DNA from: Symbiotaphrina buchneri
Taxonomy: Eukaryota > Ascomycota > Symbiotaphrinales > Symbiotaphrinaceae
DNA: 64,000 nucleotides
Direction of reading: 5' to 3'
Assembly: GCA_001599915.1 (NCBI GenBank)
Contig: BCIG01000007.1
Location: 1-64,000 of the forward strand
Part shown: one piece after another, positions 21,501-33,171 of the stretch
Layout: each line of letters begins with the position of its first letter
How positions within the stretch are numbered: the first letter of the stretch is position 1
The notes under the pieces: generated by a model
The model's database searches: none
The model's input: the letters and a program-made list of their open reading frames with translations, nothing else
Told to the model about the DNA's origin: nothing
Position numbers and translations under genes: made by a program

Positions 21501-23572
21501 ATGGCAAGTCCAACTCTTACACCGGAGCGCGCTCACGCCCTCTTCGACATCCTCACACACCACGAAACCTACGCCGAGATCTCCCTTTTCAAAGATCCCG
21601 CCACCATCTCTCACTATGGGCCTCCTTTCCAGCCGTCCCTCGGAAGCGGCTCATCCGCACCCGTCCTCCAGGCGCTATTGGCCAAATTCGTCCTCAAGCT
21701 TCCAGGCCTGCGCGATGTCGACCCAACGTTCTGGACCGATCGTATACAGCCGCTCATGGAAGACCTGGCTGCCGCCGAATTGAGTGAGAGCTATGATAAA
21801 GGCTTGATGGGGATACGTAAGACGCTGGCTACGGCGATATCGGCGTTGTTGGAATACCCCGCGAGAGGCGTCTTGGGCGGTTTGCCTAAGCGGGACATAA
21901 AGGAGGGCGGAACATATGATTTGGAGAATCCGGACGATTTAGAGCAGGCGTGGAGAGATTTCTTGCAAGAGCTCGTGCATGGGCAATTGGTTGATAGACT
22001 GTTCAAAGGCGCGGCGGAGACCGATCAGTTGGATGAGCATGAGCCGCTGATACAGGCGGCGCATGAGTACATCGAGGTCAAGTGAGTGACACCAGAGTTC
22101 TTTCGAAGGAGACGGAAAGCTAATCCCGATAGCCTTTCTTCGCTCATGTATCAAGTCCTCGTATCATCTCCCAAAGGACCTCCGTTATTGTCGATGATCG
22201 AGCGTGTCCACAGGCTATTACCTTATGTTGTTATCAGACAGACCTTGAAAGTCGGCAATGTTGCAACAATGATCAGTGGGATGATGAGACTCCTGTTGGC
22301 CAAAATGAGCTTGAACAGTCTTACGAATTGGGCTGGACTAAGCAAATCTGCCGATGAAGGCATGAACCTGCTGCAAAGGTATGATAGTCCCTTGGCCGGT
22401 GATGAGTAATGCTGAAATCATGCAGAATCATTTCGACAGTACTGGACTGGGAAGTCAAAGAGCTGCGGTCTAGAGCTGCCAAGATCGAAAAGGATCGTGA
22501 TGCTCCAAGTAAGGAACAGCTTGAAGCGTTGAAGTCATACGGCAACCTAAGCCGCGATCAACATCTGCAGATCCGCGGGGAGAGTCGTAAGTACAGCTCA
22601 GGACCGCTTTGCATCCGTCACTAAGGACGTCCAGAAAAAGAATCGACCTCCATCGTCTACTCTATCCTTTCTTTCAGTGGCGAATCGACATCGCTCTCTG
22701 ATAAGTCGCACTCTCTCGCCCTTTCCTACCTTTCACTCCAACTCTCTATCCGTGATCGACAACAACTCATCTCCGTCCTCTGCAAACGCAACCCTGATCT
22801 CCTCACCGCGGCCATCAAAGAAGGCGTCGCTGCATACGAACCCATTATTCGATCAATTCATCAAGCCGTCGACCTCAGCGGCACCGTCAGCGATGCTGAA
22901 GCTTTCATCAATGACCTGATAAAGGTCGCCAAAGTCGACAGCAAGGACAAAACGTCCACGCCCAAAGTCGAGGATTTCATGGCCTTGCTGAAACGGCATC
23001 GCCAGAGCCTTCACAGATTCTTACACCAGGTGGCCAAAAACGGTAAAGCTGTCACACAGCAATACCACGACTACGTGCGCGCAGCCACGGCGCAATTCCG
23101 GCGACCAGGAGCCGATGGCGATGGACGCGAGGGAGGCGCAGGCGCCATGACCGACCAGCTGTCCACATTTTTATCCGAACTCTCTGAAAACGACCGCAAC
23201 GGCGCCATTGCAGAAATCGACGCCCACGCCGACTACCTCGCCATCACACACGCCGCGTCGCAGTACCGCCTGCGGGCCGTGCTCACGGCCGAGGAGACGA
23301 ACGACGTCGGGCCGGGGTCGTACCTGATCAAGTGGCAGGCGCTGCTGGACGAGACGCTCATCACGCCAGAGACGTTCCATGGACCGCTTCGGCGCGGTGA
23401 TAGCCAGAGTGTGGAGGAGGCGGCGAAGGAGACGGTCGATGGGACGAAGGTCCCGGCTGCGGCGGGTGATGTGGAGGCGGGTGGACTGAAGCCGCCGAAG
23501 ATAGAGAAGACGAGGCAACTCCTGGGGAGACGGTTTAGGGAGGCTGTTGCGAGGGGGCAGGTGAAGGTGTAG
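21501..23572 (+). CDS. PX-associated domain (PXB / DUF3818) protein
   Basis: Exons 21501-22081, 22133-22378, 22426-22586, 22635-23572; 1926 nt (641 aa). The N-terminus (TPERAHALFDILTHHETYAE, then ISHYGPPF) matches the PXB domain that precedes PX domains in fungal lipid-binding proteins. The C-terminal two thirds (ERVHRLLPYVVIRQTLKVG, RIISTVLDWEVKELRS, FMALLKRHRQSLHRFLHQVA) matches the DUF3818 region of the same proteins (yeast relative Lec1/Ypr097w). A recognisable PX fold with its RRxxE/PPK motif is absent between them. Probably a peripheral membrane or lipid-handling protein; exact role unknown. All four exon joins keep the frame with canonical donors. Confidence 0.8.
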
Positions 23573-26500
23573 ACTAGACATTCAGTAGATTGATGAATGC
23601 GGAAATGCGCTGATGATATTACGCCCGCGATGTCCTGCCAAATCGGCCTTGGAACATATGTTGTAAGCCACTTGCATCTCGAAAGACCGAGTCTAAGCCG
23701 CTCAAGGTGACGGTTGTCGAAAGAACAGCTCACGGGTCCTCCAGAGGCCTCTTTTTGCTGCCTGAGCAGAACAGTCGTGGGTATCAGTGAGCTTGATCGA
23801 GAATTCATCCCTGAGTAAACCGTCTGGCAATGTCATATTGCTGTAGTTCAGTAATCGTCTCTGGGTTGATCACCTCTGATGTTTCGATGTTTGATGACGG
23901 AGAGGTTGGAGCGCAAGGAGATGACCGAGCAAGGAGCAATCCATTGGGATTTCAATCGATCAATGCTTCTGTAGGTGGCCAGTCGTCACTAGAAGCGCCG
24001 GCCGGGGCGAACGGGTAAGCCTGTATTTGATCCAGGAGCTTTCCAAAGTCGGGACGGAAAAAGAAAACAGCCGCGTCAAAAAGAGCAAGAGCGGAAGCAG
24101 AAGCAGAAGCATGAGCAGAAGCATGAGCTGGAGCAGAAGCATACCTCACACTCCTCACCGGCGCCGAGTCATTAATCTTAACCACGAACTCCACCGAATA
24201 CAGCACGCAGACGACGACGAGGAGCAGGCAGCACATGCTGCAGCCGCTGCTGCTGATGCTGCTGGTGGCGCTGTACGATGCGAGCGCGTGCAAAGCAGGG
24301 CTGACTGCTGGGAAGCCGGGGAGAAGCTCTTTCACGTTGCACATTGTTGCAGTGTACGGCGTACAGTACGTTTGAGGTGGAGAGAGGCGTGGTTGATAGA
24401 AGACTATCAGAGCCGACCAGCCACGGTCGTGTCCATTTGTTTCTGCCTGGTCCGCTGCGCAGGCAGCCGGCCATGTTCCTTATCACTTCCTTTACAGGCG
24501 AGCAGGGAATGCTGACTTCCCGTGTCAGCCATCAAGATCCGGACTATCGAATTGCGTCAGGCCGCGGCACTTCCTGCGTGTCGATCATGCTGCAACGAAG
24601 GAAGTAGCGTTGGGATCTGCATTGCTTGAGCCGAGGCATCTCCTCTTCGCCACTCTCACACCACGAAAATTTGGAGATGCGGGATCTTGAATGGCCAGAT
24701 ACCCGGCCAAGGGGAAAGCCACAACTGTTTCAGATGCCGGTTAAGAGAGTACGTCTCAGCCAATGAAGGAGGTTAGAGCAGGAGTTGGTGAGGCGCGTGG
24801 CTGGTTCTGTTCGCAGACTCGGAGTACGGATTGCTCGGTTGTGGCTCCTGGTGGCCCGGATGACGTGGAGGCGGGATATCGCTGCGGGAAAGTCAATCTC
24901 CATGCTGCTTGGTGGGATTCTGGAGTGGTGCCGGAATCAATCCCTTGTTGGCTGTTCATCCCTCTGGAACGTGGCTGGAATCGCTCTCAACATGGGTTTG
25001 TTGGATCCTTTTTGATCCGGACTTCTAGGCTCGGGGCAACGGTTGCCTTTTTGCTTGATGTCCCTATTGAGCAGCGAGGGATCTCTTCCCCTTTACATCT
25101 TGTTTTGGGTCCGGGGATTTTCTTTCTGTTTTTTGAAGTCGATGGTGACCTGTAGCCACTCAAGTGTGAGCGACAACCCCGGAGTCGCCAATCCTGATCG
25201 GCGGTGTACAGATGCCGATGACGTGCAGCAGCAGCAACAAGCCACAGCTCCATGAGGGAGCCTTGAGATTTCCACTCATCCCCATGCCCGGGGGAGTGTG
25301 TTGCTTGGTACGCAGGAAAACATGACCCAGGCCGGTGGACACGATGTTGCCCAACTCCAACGGCGCCTTTCAGCACTGAATCGATTTGCTGAGGAAGAGA
25401 GCAAGCAATTGCTGCCGTACGCTGGCCGCATTGTGCCATGATCCGGCAACGATGCCGCAACGGTGTTGAAAAGCGGAATTTGGCAGAGGAGGCGGATGGT
25501 GATGTGGGACGTGTCACTGATACAGTCTGATAGAAGGCCACGATGTCGGCCTGGGGCTCTGAAACGTGGTTTGGACTTTTCGAAGCATGGCATTGTCCAA
25601 GCATGGCAATGAAGTGCAGTGAGAAGACTGTCGTGACACAGTCCGTGGTCTGACATTGATACTGCATTATCGAAACAAGCTCATGCCACATCTACGCCAG
25701 TGTAACTCACAGTCGGAATCTGGGGTTCTATGTATGGGGATTAGCTGCTACGAAGCTAACTGCCTGTGACTGCTGCTAAAGGTCTACCCGGAACGGCTTA
25801 GTGCACGCTGCGTCAATCCTTCTGGACGGAGCAAGGAAGCTTCTTTCCACTTTAGGCAAATGAATACGTTCTATCGTCGGCACAGCTTCCCAAGGAGCTG
25901 AGCTACCTGACCTAGCTAGCTTCAGTTTCCATGTTGACGTCTACGCAGTAACCTACTCCCGCCGTATACCGTACCTGGAATGCGGATCAGGCCATCAGTT
26001 GTGTGCGGAAATAAGCCCTCACAACAAATCCAGCTGCCAAACTGACAAAGTATTGTGCATACAAATTGCTTCGATCATGAGGGGACCGACAACAATTGCA
26101 CGTCAAGCTTATCAGGGCTTCCTCTGGACACAGCAGCAGTCACAGCAGCTTTTCTCCGATCTCCGGCCGCAGCGTCCGACGATCTATCTCTCTGCAGAGA
26201 TATGCTCCTGTAATCCGGAACAGAGAAGTCGCGTTACAGGACCGATACGGTATTATACAGACGACATGCTGACGTCAGGTGGATTTTGTCCGATACAGTG
26301 GTACTTTACAGCTCGCTTAAGCAATCTCGATTCGCACCGAGCCACCCCTGAGCGCCCGGCGAGAAAGATTCGGAAAATGGGAAATTTTTCTGCGACAGCC
26401 TCATTTCATTTTGGCGACTGGTATATGTGGCTTCAAGACGCAACGTAACAGAGACAGTCGCGCAAAGGGTGCATTCGATGCTCAGCGTTCACAGTCAAGG

Positions 26501-27902
26501 TGTATGTGATACAGAGTGGTATTGCAGACACGGTGTATGAGAGCTTTGATGGCTTCTCGTTTTGACCGGAGGGATGCCAGGAAACTGTACGCCAATCAAA
26601 CGACCACGATACCATTGAATCGATGATACGTCGGCGACCCAGCTCATGGCGGTATCGTGATACACCATTGGCGGGAGTGCGTCCGGTTTGATGGTATCAA
26701 ACGCCGCCGCCAACCCACATTTCTTTCTTGTCTCTGTATCAATGAAACAGACGACCGTGACAGTCTTTTCACATCTCGCAGTCTCAAATCGAGCTCTACA
26801 CAAATATTAAAGCTGCAGTCGAGGCACTCGCTGAATCTCAGTACTTCTGCCAGCATCAGCATCGATTTCCTACATGCATGCATATGCTGGAGAGAAAGCC
26901 GATAGCCAGCCAAATGCGCGGTCGGCGAATACCCATTCCAGGTGCCTGGCACTGGTGCGCCGTAAGCCAGCAGCTGCCGCCACTATCCTTGCAATACGAG
27001 GAATACATGCTCGATTACAGGGAAATGACGGGTTTCACCTGCGAGCTCCCGAGGGATTTCCGGAAAGGGGGCCCGCTAAATTGTCGCGCCGGCCGGGTGA
27101 GATTGGGCTGGCGCCGAACAGGGTTCCCACCATGTGGGTCCAGAATTTGCATCCTTGTACATTTTGGTGCAAGGCCTAGAAAATCTTTATCGTGAGGCCC
27201 ACTTTTCAAACACTCCAACACCATCACCGGCCTGACGAGATACGTGCTCGCCCTTTTGCTGAACACAGTCGTCGCCGCGATTATTGCATAGTGCTCATGA
27301 TGATGATAAGGATATTCTCTGCGTGTTCTGCTGCATCCAACGAGCAGAACAAGATGCATCTTGCGGGCTTTTTACCATGCTTTATATGCACTGGAAGAAT
27401 GTGAAGCTGTACCGTAATGGCTGAGTCGTTTCCTCGGTGGTAAGATGGAGTGGGTCCACGGCGCACTGCCAAGGTTGCCCATCGACGTATCAGCACCACG
27501 ATCTCGCTGCAAAAGTGGATCGATGCTAGACTGCGTTTGATGATCTCATAAAACCGCAATATTGAGCGAGCGCAAAATCTGTTCGTCGCTGTTCCGACCT
27601 GTCCCGTTCGTCGTTGGCTCTCTCTCTCTCTCTCCACCCAGACACCACCCACCCCCCCTTTCTCTTTCCCTCTCCTTCTCCCTCACCCAGTTGCCTTGCC
27701 CTGCCCTGTCTTTCCTCGCCCTTTCCTCCTTTCAGTCGGACCGGAAGCACAAGCTCGACTTTTTCCGCTCTAGCAGCCGAATTCCTTTCTCGCACACTCA
27801 CCCAGAAGTCTCCCTCTTCTCCCACACACACCAGAGCTCCTTCATTCTCTCGAGAGACCACTCACCACTCTATCACCACACACACCTCCTCCCATCCATA
27901 CA
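23573..27902. other. 4.3-kb gene-poor interval
   Basis: No gene with a recognisable domain or coherent splice pattern. Two open frames start with ATG but are weakly supported: minus 24344-23952 (130 aa, one hydrophobic stretch, partly made by a hexanucleotide repeat) and minus 25691-24987 (234 aa, low-complexity, Cys/His-rich). The last 300 bp (27600-27900) are strongly CT-rich, the expected promoter/leader of the highly expressed ATP9 gene. Confidence 0.45.
24087..24145. repeat. Imperfect AGAAGC/ATGAGC hexanucleotide repeat
   Basis: Short array of AGAAGC and ATGAGC-like hexamers in the gene-poor interval; read on the plus strand it gives Arg-Ser dipeptides and on the minus strand Ala-Ser/His, so open frames here are repeat-driven. 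Confidence 0.6.
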
Positions 27903-28635
27903 ATGGCCGCCGCTCGTCTCGTCGCCCCCAAGATGGCCTCTCTCATGGGCCAGAGCGCCGTCAAGGCTGCTCGCCCAATGATCCGGAGCTCTGCTCAGAT
28001 CACCTCCAAGCGTGGCATCTCTGGTACGTGTCCTGTGCTGTGTGAAGAGCTTTTTCTTCCCCCTGCGGAAGCTCCCCCGTCATCAATGGCGACCCCCAAC
28101 TCAATTGCCGTCATCCATCATCAGTCATCCATCAATTCCATCTAGCATCATCATCATCCATCTCAATGTTACCCATAATCCTCTTTCCGTACCATCCGTC
28201 CACGTCACCGCCCAATTGCACCCTCATTGACCATCAAACCGACCCGCTAACTTTGCTCTTCCATCAGGTGCATCCGCCGGCCTCCGCTCGCACACCCTCA
28301 AGACCCCCTTCCAGACGCTGAAGCGGTCCGGCGCCTCCCCCATCATCAACAACGCCGCCGCGCGGTCGGCGTTCGCGCAGCAGCGCTTCTACTCTTCCGA
28401 GATGGCCAACGCCTTGGTGCAGGTGTCCCAGAACTTGGGTATGGGTAGCGCTGCCATCGGTCTGGGCGGTGCCGGTATCGGTATCGGGCTTGTCTTCTCG
28501 GCCCTGCTGCTCGCCGTCGCCCGCAACCCGTCGCTGCGCGGCCAGCTCTTCTCGTACGCCATTCTGGGTTTCGCCTTCGTCGAGGCTATCGGTCTTTTCG
28601 ATCTCATGGTGGCCATGATGTGCAAGTATGTGTAA
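27903..28635 (+). CDS. atp9: ATP synthase F0 subunit 9 (subunit c) precursor, mitochondrial
   Basis: Proteolipid forming the rotor ring of mitochondrial ATP synthase. Exons 27903-28023 and 28268-28635; 489 nt (162 aa). The first ~80 residues are an Arg/Ser/Ala-rich presequence (AARLVAPKMASLMGQSAVKA, SKRGISG) ending near QQRFYSSEM. The mature part has the two-helix hairpin: ANALVQVSQNLG, GLGGAGIGIG, loop ARNPSLRGQ, then FAFVEAIGLFDLMVAMM with the proton-carrying Glu near residue 146. The gene is nuclear, as in most Pezizomycotina. The 244-nt intron splits the presequence (donor GTACGT, acceptor CATCAG), and the upstream CT-rich leader fits strong constitutive expression. Confidence 0.96.
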
Positions 28636-30989
28636 ACGCGTCCCTACGGACGTCGGGCGTGGGATGGCGGTTTGCTGGCTGAGGGTGCGCTGCTTGCGAT
28701 CGGGTGGAATGGCGACGACGTTGGATTGGTAGCTGCGAAAAGCTTGGATATTCTTCGGTTGTTGGTCGGCTTCGCCCATCGCTCGCTGCGCTCGCTCGCG
28801 TCAGCGCTGTCTGTCTCGCATCAGGAGTGTGTGTGCTAAAGTTGTGGCGGTGGCGGAACATGGTGGATCCGGGGGAAATCAGTGTTGCAGTCCATGGCTT
28901 CCCCTCGGGAGCTGTCCCTGTGACATCTATGTAAAGTATTCTTTCCAGACCAAAAATCATCATAGCAATGGCCCTGTCGGGAATCTGTTCTATCTACCTG
29001 CGACTTACTTTTATCTCACGTGATACGTCCGATTTTTTGTTGCCTTTGTCTGACTTGTTTTCAATCATATCCTGCGTGATGTGCACAGCAGCCGGTGCGA
29101 CCTGGCAGCGGCTGCTAGAAGTCTTCGTGACTTCATCCGGATATGTCAAGATGGAAAGGGGAGTACAGTGCGGGATGATGCTGCTGCTTGACACCTGCAA
29201 GCAAGCGATCCGACCGACCGACCCGATTTGCCCGACCGAGCAATCAACCAACTAAGCAACCGACCAACTGAGCAATCACTAGCCGGACTGCGCTGCGACC
29301 GTCGGGGTCATTCGTACTGTCCATACAAACGTACGTACGAAGCAGTCGAGCTATACGAAGCAGCTGAGCTAGCTGGCTTCACTGGTACAAGATGGCATTG
29401 CCTGTCGGGCGCCACGGGGAGACACCGATCCATCGATGCAGCACTTGATGATGTGGCGTTTCTTCCGCGACAATTCTCGACACAGGCGCAGCCATCTCTT
29501 CCGGCTTTGCAGAGGTATCCAATTGCACGGAACAGTGCCAGGCAGCCATTGCTCCTGTTGAGTATCTCGCTGATGTCTCGTGCTCATACACGCAGAACTG
29601 GCACCCAAGAGCGACGAGTTCAGGAAGAATGGCCTTTCTGGGCCTCGTGCACATAACCCCAATTGCGCACGCATCGCAGCTTCCAAACCTAGGCGAACCA
29701 GATGTCCCGCGCTGACCATAGTCTATCCAGCATGGCCACCGAATTCAGTTCCAGGACCGGTCCAGAGAGCACGGTATGTTCACGCGGCCACCGGCCGCCT
29801 CTGTTTACCCTCAATCTCTCGGTCTTGATACTCTCTGCATCTACAGCTTCAAACCCCAGTCAGAGGCCTGCGGGTCTTGACTCTCTCTCTGAGCTTGGAG
29901 AGCAACAGGTTGGATATGAATACACGGCTTGAGGCAGTGGTAGGTGGTTACTGCTGGTGATCAGTATGGTAAGGTAAGGTGGGTTTGAAATTGAAACTAA
30001 GGTACTGTACTGTCGACTTCACCAACTATGTTACGGCACCTGGCACAAACCGGCAACTGTAATCCTAGGGTGAGCCACATGGGCCAGTTGCCGTACGAAA
30101 ACACTGGGCACGAAAGATACTGAAGCCCTCCTACCTCATTTTAGAAGTTCACCAAGCAAGAGACCCATTTTGAGATAGCAGCCAATTCATTATGCTACCG
30201 GCCGCACATGCCTTTCTTTCCTGCCGTCAACGCTACTCTCATGGCGAGTGGTCATGGGGCGGGCGTGTTCACACTGCGTTATGAGACACAACTACTGCCT
30301 GAGAACCAGCACTTGTTTCGTATGTGCTTCAAATGATACTAATGTCGAAGGTCTAATAGGGCCGAAAAGGAATTAAAATATTACTTCAACCGAACAGATA
30401 TCGCAGAAACGCATGCTGTTCTGGGTAACCTCCCAAGCCAAGCCATTCCTTCCTCTCCAAAAGTTCTAGACCTCGGCAGCACCACCCCGCAACCACAACC
30501 CGCTTTCCCGATCCGGCGAGATGCCTGGCAACGACCATCTCGACCGGAGAATTTCTTAGCGCCCAACATTGGCCCGCGGGACCAACATGAGATTCAGCTC
30601 ATTCTGGGACCTGCGTTACTGGGTTTCGCTCTTTCCGGACGAGCGGGTTTAATCGATATGCTGCAGTTGTCGATTCGGCGCTTTTGAGGGGGGTCGATGT
30701 TTCAGCTTCTAGAAGTGCTGGAAAGGTGTCAGATCTAGATCCGGCTGCTGCATCTGGTATGGTGCGATCTGCCTCACTGGACTGCCTCTGATCTAGACCA
30801 GGGTGCTTGAGCCGTCGCTGTCTCGTTCCGGAAGATTTGGTGGAAGCTTCGCCTTTGAAGATGGGGTATATAGACAGGAGATGCTCTCCTCGTCCCAATG
30901 ACAAGCAGCGTCCGTAGTTAAACACAACTTGTTGGCCACGCTCGCTCCAAGGACCTGCCCACGGTCTTCTTCGTCCTGCCTCATTTGCG
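28636..30989. other. 2.35-kb intergenic
   Basis: No supported gene. Around 29210-29280 there is a short stretch of CCGACCGA and GAGCAATCA-type direct repeats. Small open frames lack motifs and conserved splice patterns. Confidence 0.4.
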
Positions 30990-32135
30990 ATGTTGTCAAC
31001 CGCGTGGGCCGCCGTGGCCCTTGCCTCTTCCATCTTCTCTCTGACAGCTCGTGCCGACACGCCCAACTACAGTGGCTATACCACCGGTCTATTCATCCCA
31101 TTTCAAAATGCCGACAATATGGAGACTACCCCTACGCTTTCAATCAACGTCGACGACGCTGCATTCAGCGTGGGGACCGATTCTGGCTCTGGAACCTTGT
31201 GTCTCTCCGCTTCTGCCCTTTCTGCCGTGGTCCAAGACCCCTCGCTCTGGGGCTATGAGTACCTCTCTTCCAGCAACCGGATATGGGCTCGGTACTATAC
31301 AACCAAGAATGTGACATTCCAAGGCCACAAGCAACATTACATCACCTCCACACTTCCGGTACTGGCCGTAACGAACGAGACTGTGTGTCCATGGTACAAC
31401 GAAGACGAGGATTCAGGCATCTGCCCGCCCAAGCCGGCATGGTACAACGGCACCAAGCAATACAGCGAAAACCTGAACCCCACTGCCGTGCACTACATGG
31501 GCATCGGCTTTGGGCGAGAAGCCGATGGCCAGCCGGGCGCCATCCCCGCGCACAACGCGCTGCTGAACGTCAACTCGTACGACGGCGTGCCCATCACCAA
31601 CAACAGCCTGCGCGTCGGCTACATCATCGAAAAGGAGGGCGTGCACATCGGGCTCACGCCCGCCAACACCAAGGGCTTCCAGACCGTGCCTTTGCCGGGA
31701 AAGATGAGCAGCCTGCAGTACGACTGGCAGATGCCCTCGGCGTGCATGCGCCTCAACGCCTCGCAGGCCGACTCCGTCGGCGCCTGCGGCCAGATCCTGA
31801 CGGATACGGGTATCCCGCAGATGTATCTGAGGATCCCGCAGGACTTGGCGACGGTGGATACGGTCAGTCGCTATGATACGTTCAAGGACGCGACGAAGAC
31901 GCTGTTGCCTGTTGGCACGACGGTCACGGTCTCGTTCCCGGACGAGCAGAATCCGATTGGCACGTTTGAATTTACGGTGGAGGAAACGATGGCCGAGGAT
32001 GCCCCGAGCCAGGTCTATCCGGAGCTACCGTCGACGGGAAGCGCGTTTGTGAACGTGGGAGCGCACTTCTTTAGGACCTATGACATCTTGTACGATGCTG
32101 CTGGTGGGGCTTGGGGCGTGCGGCCGTCGACTTAG
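30990..32135 (+). CDS. Secreted protein of unknown function (glycosylated)
   Basis: Single exon, 381 aa. Signal peptide: AWAAVALASSIFSLTARA. The mature protein starts DTPNYSGYTTGLFIPFQNA and has many N-glycosylation sequons (NYS, NVT, NET, NGT, NNS, NAS). SINVDDAAFSVGTDSGSGTL and VHYMGIGFGRE vaguely recall the two halves of pepsin-type folds (a D-S-G near the start and a later GIGFG), but no second catalytic D-T/S-G is present, so I do not call it a protease. Cys residues are few and spaced. No GPI signal at the C-terminus. Extracellular location is well supported; function is not recognised. Confidence 0.75.
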   Translation: MLSTAWAAVALASSIFSLTARADTPNYSGYTTGLFIPFQNADNMETTPTLSINVDDAAFSVGTDSGSGTLCLSASALSAVVQDPSLWGYEYLSSSNRIWARYYTTKNVTFQGHKQHYITSTLPVLAVTNETVCPWYNEDEDSGICPPKPAWYNGTKQYSENLNPTAVHYMGIGFGREADGQPGAIPAHNALLNVNSYDGVPITNNSLRVGYIIEKEGVHIGLTPANTKGFQTVPLPGKMSSLQYDWQMPSACMRLNASQADSVGACGQILTDTGIPQMYLRIPQDLATVDTVSRYDTFKDATKTLLPVGTTVTVSFPDEQNPIGTFEFTVEETMAEDAPSQVYPELPSTGSAFVNVGAHFFRTYDILYDAAGGAWGVRPST

Positions 32136-33171
32136 GAGCGTGCTGGGGGCGAGAAGTGGCGTTGCCTTGTACTTGGAAATATCGAAAAGTAACCTGATAT
32201 AATGACAGTTCCCACTTTGCGTCAGATACAGCCATGCCTTTTTAGGGAGAGCCAGTCAAGTCCCCCTTGAAATAGCTTATTTATCCTCTGGTGGAGTGTA
32301 CGATGCCGATGGGGTTTGAGGACCTGGCGTCAGAATCCCGGGGATTCTTTGAGGAGAAGGAAACCATTGGATGAGCTGGGAGGTAGTCAAATACAACTCA
32401 GTAACTGTGACCGAGCAGTGCGAATAAATGTGGACACTACCAATCTGTACTAAGGTACATGTTCGTAATACTGTGCTTGGGGTGCCGGTCTGCTGTACTT
32501 GTCCCAGCCGCCATTCACTGCACATCGGTGGTCACGGGGCCTTTTTTCCATCCCACCACCTTTTCTGACTTCTCACTGTCCACTTCCTCCCAACCTTCTT
32601 CATCTCACTTTCCGCTACAAGATCTGACCATTGTTCACCATCTATCATCCACTTCATCAAGGTTCATCTTTGTATCGAGACGACTACTACCTTCGTCGAA
32701 GCATCATCCTAGCAGGGTAACCTGGCCTTCTACTCCGTCGCACGTCCTTGTGTCTCCACGGTTGTCGAGTGTCTCCACGGTTGTCGACACGACAAGCCCA
32801 TCAAGTCTTCTTGTTTCACTTATCTCCTCACTTCGTTGCATCATTCAGTCACGCTCTCGTCTTTTGTACGCTGCACCGACCACTCATACGCACACTCTTT
32901 CGTATTCATCCAACCAATACGACGACTGAGTCTCGTATCTCCCTCTGAGTACTCAAGCTCATTCTGGTCCATCCTGTCAACCTTTGCTCTGACTGACTGT
33001 GAACCACTCTTTTCACTGCCGCACGCATTACTTGGGCTCACTTCCGCTTGGAAGCTTATCTTGGTCGTATGTTTACTCCGCTTCCCGTTATTGATGCCCT
33101 TTCGCTGACAATGGTCCTCTCACTAGTTGTCAGGCGTTGGGACCTACTACCCTATCGACTCTTCTCTCACA
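32136..33171. other. Intergenic with long pyrimidine-rich leader
   Basis: The 32530-33000 stretch is strongly CT-rich and probably includes a long 5' leader of the downstream gene; a GTATGT at ~33067 with CACTAG at ~33126 could be a leader intron. No other gene seen. Confidence 0.4.

Noticed and set aside
23952-24344. 130-codon minus-strand ORF with a hydrophobic stretch
   Set aside because: Largely generated by the AGAAGC/ATGAGC hexamer repeat; no family recognised.
24987-25691. 234-codon minus-strand ORF starting with ATG in the gene-poor interval
   Set aside because: No domain, signal peptide, or conserved pattern; Cys/His/Arg-rich random-looking sequence. Not excluded, but not supportable.
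30599-31066. 155-codon minus-strand ORF over the start of the secreted-protein gene
   Set aside because: Overlaps the signal-peptide coding start in antisense and has no recognisable feature.
30990-32135. Calling the secreted 381-aa protein an aspartic protease
   Set aside because: Only a weak D-S-G near the start; no second catalytic motif or flap tyrosine seen.
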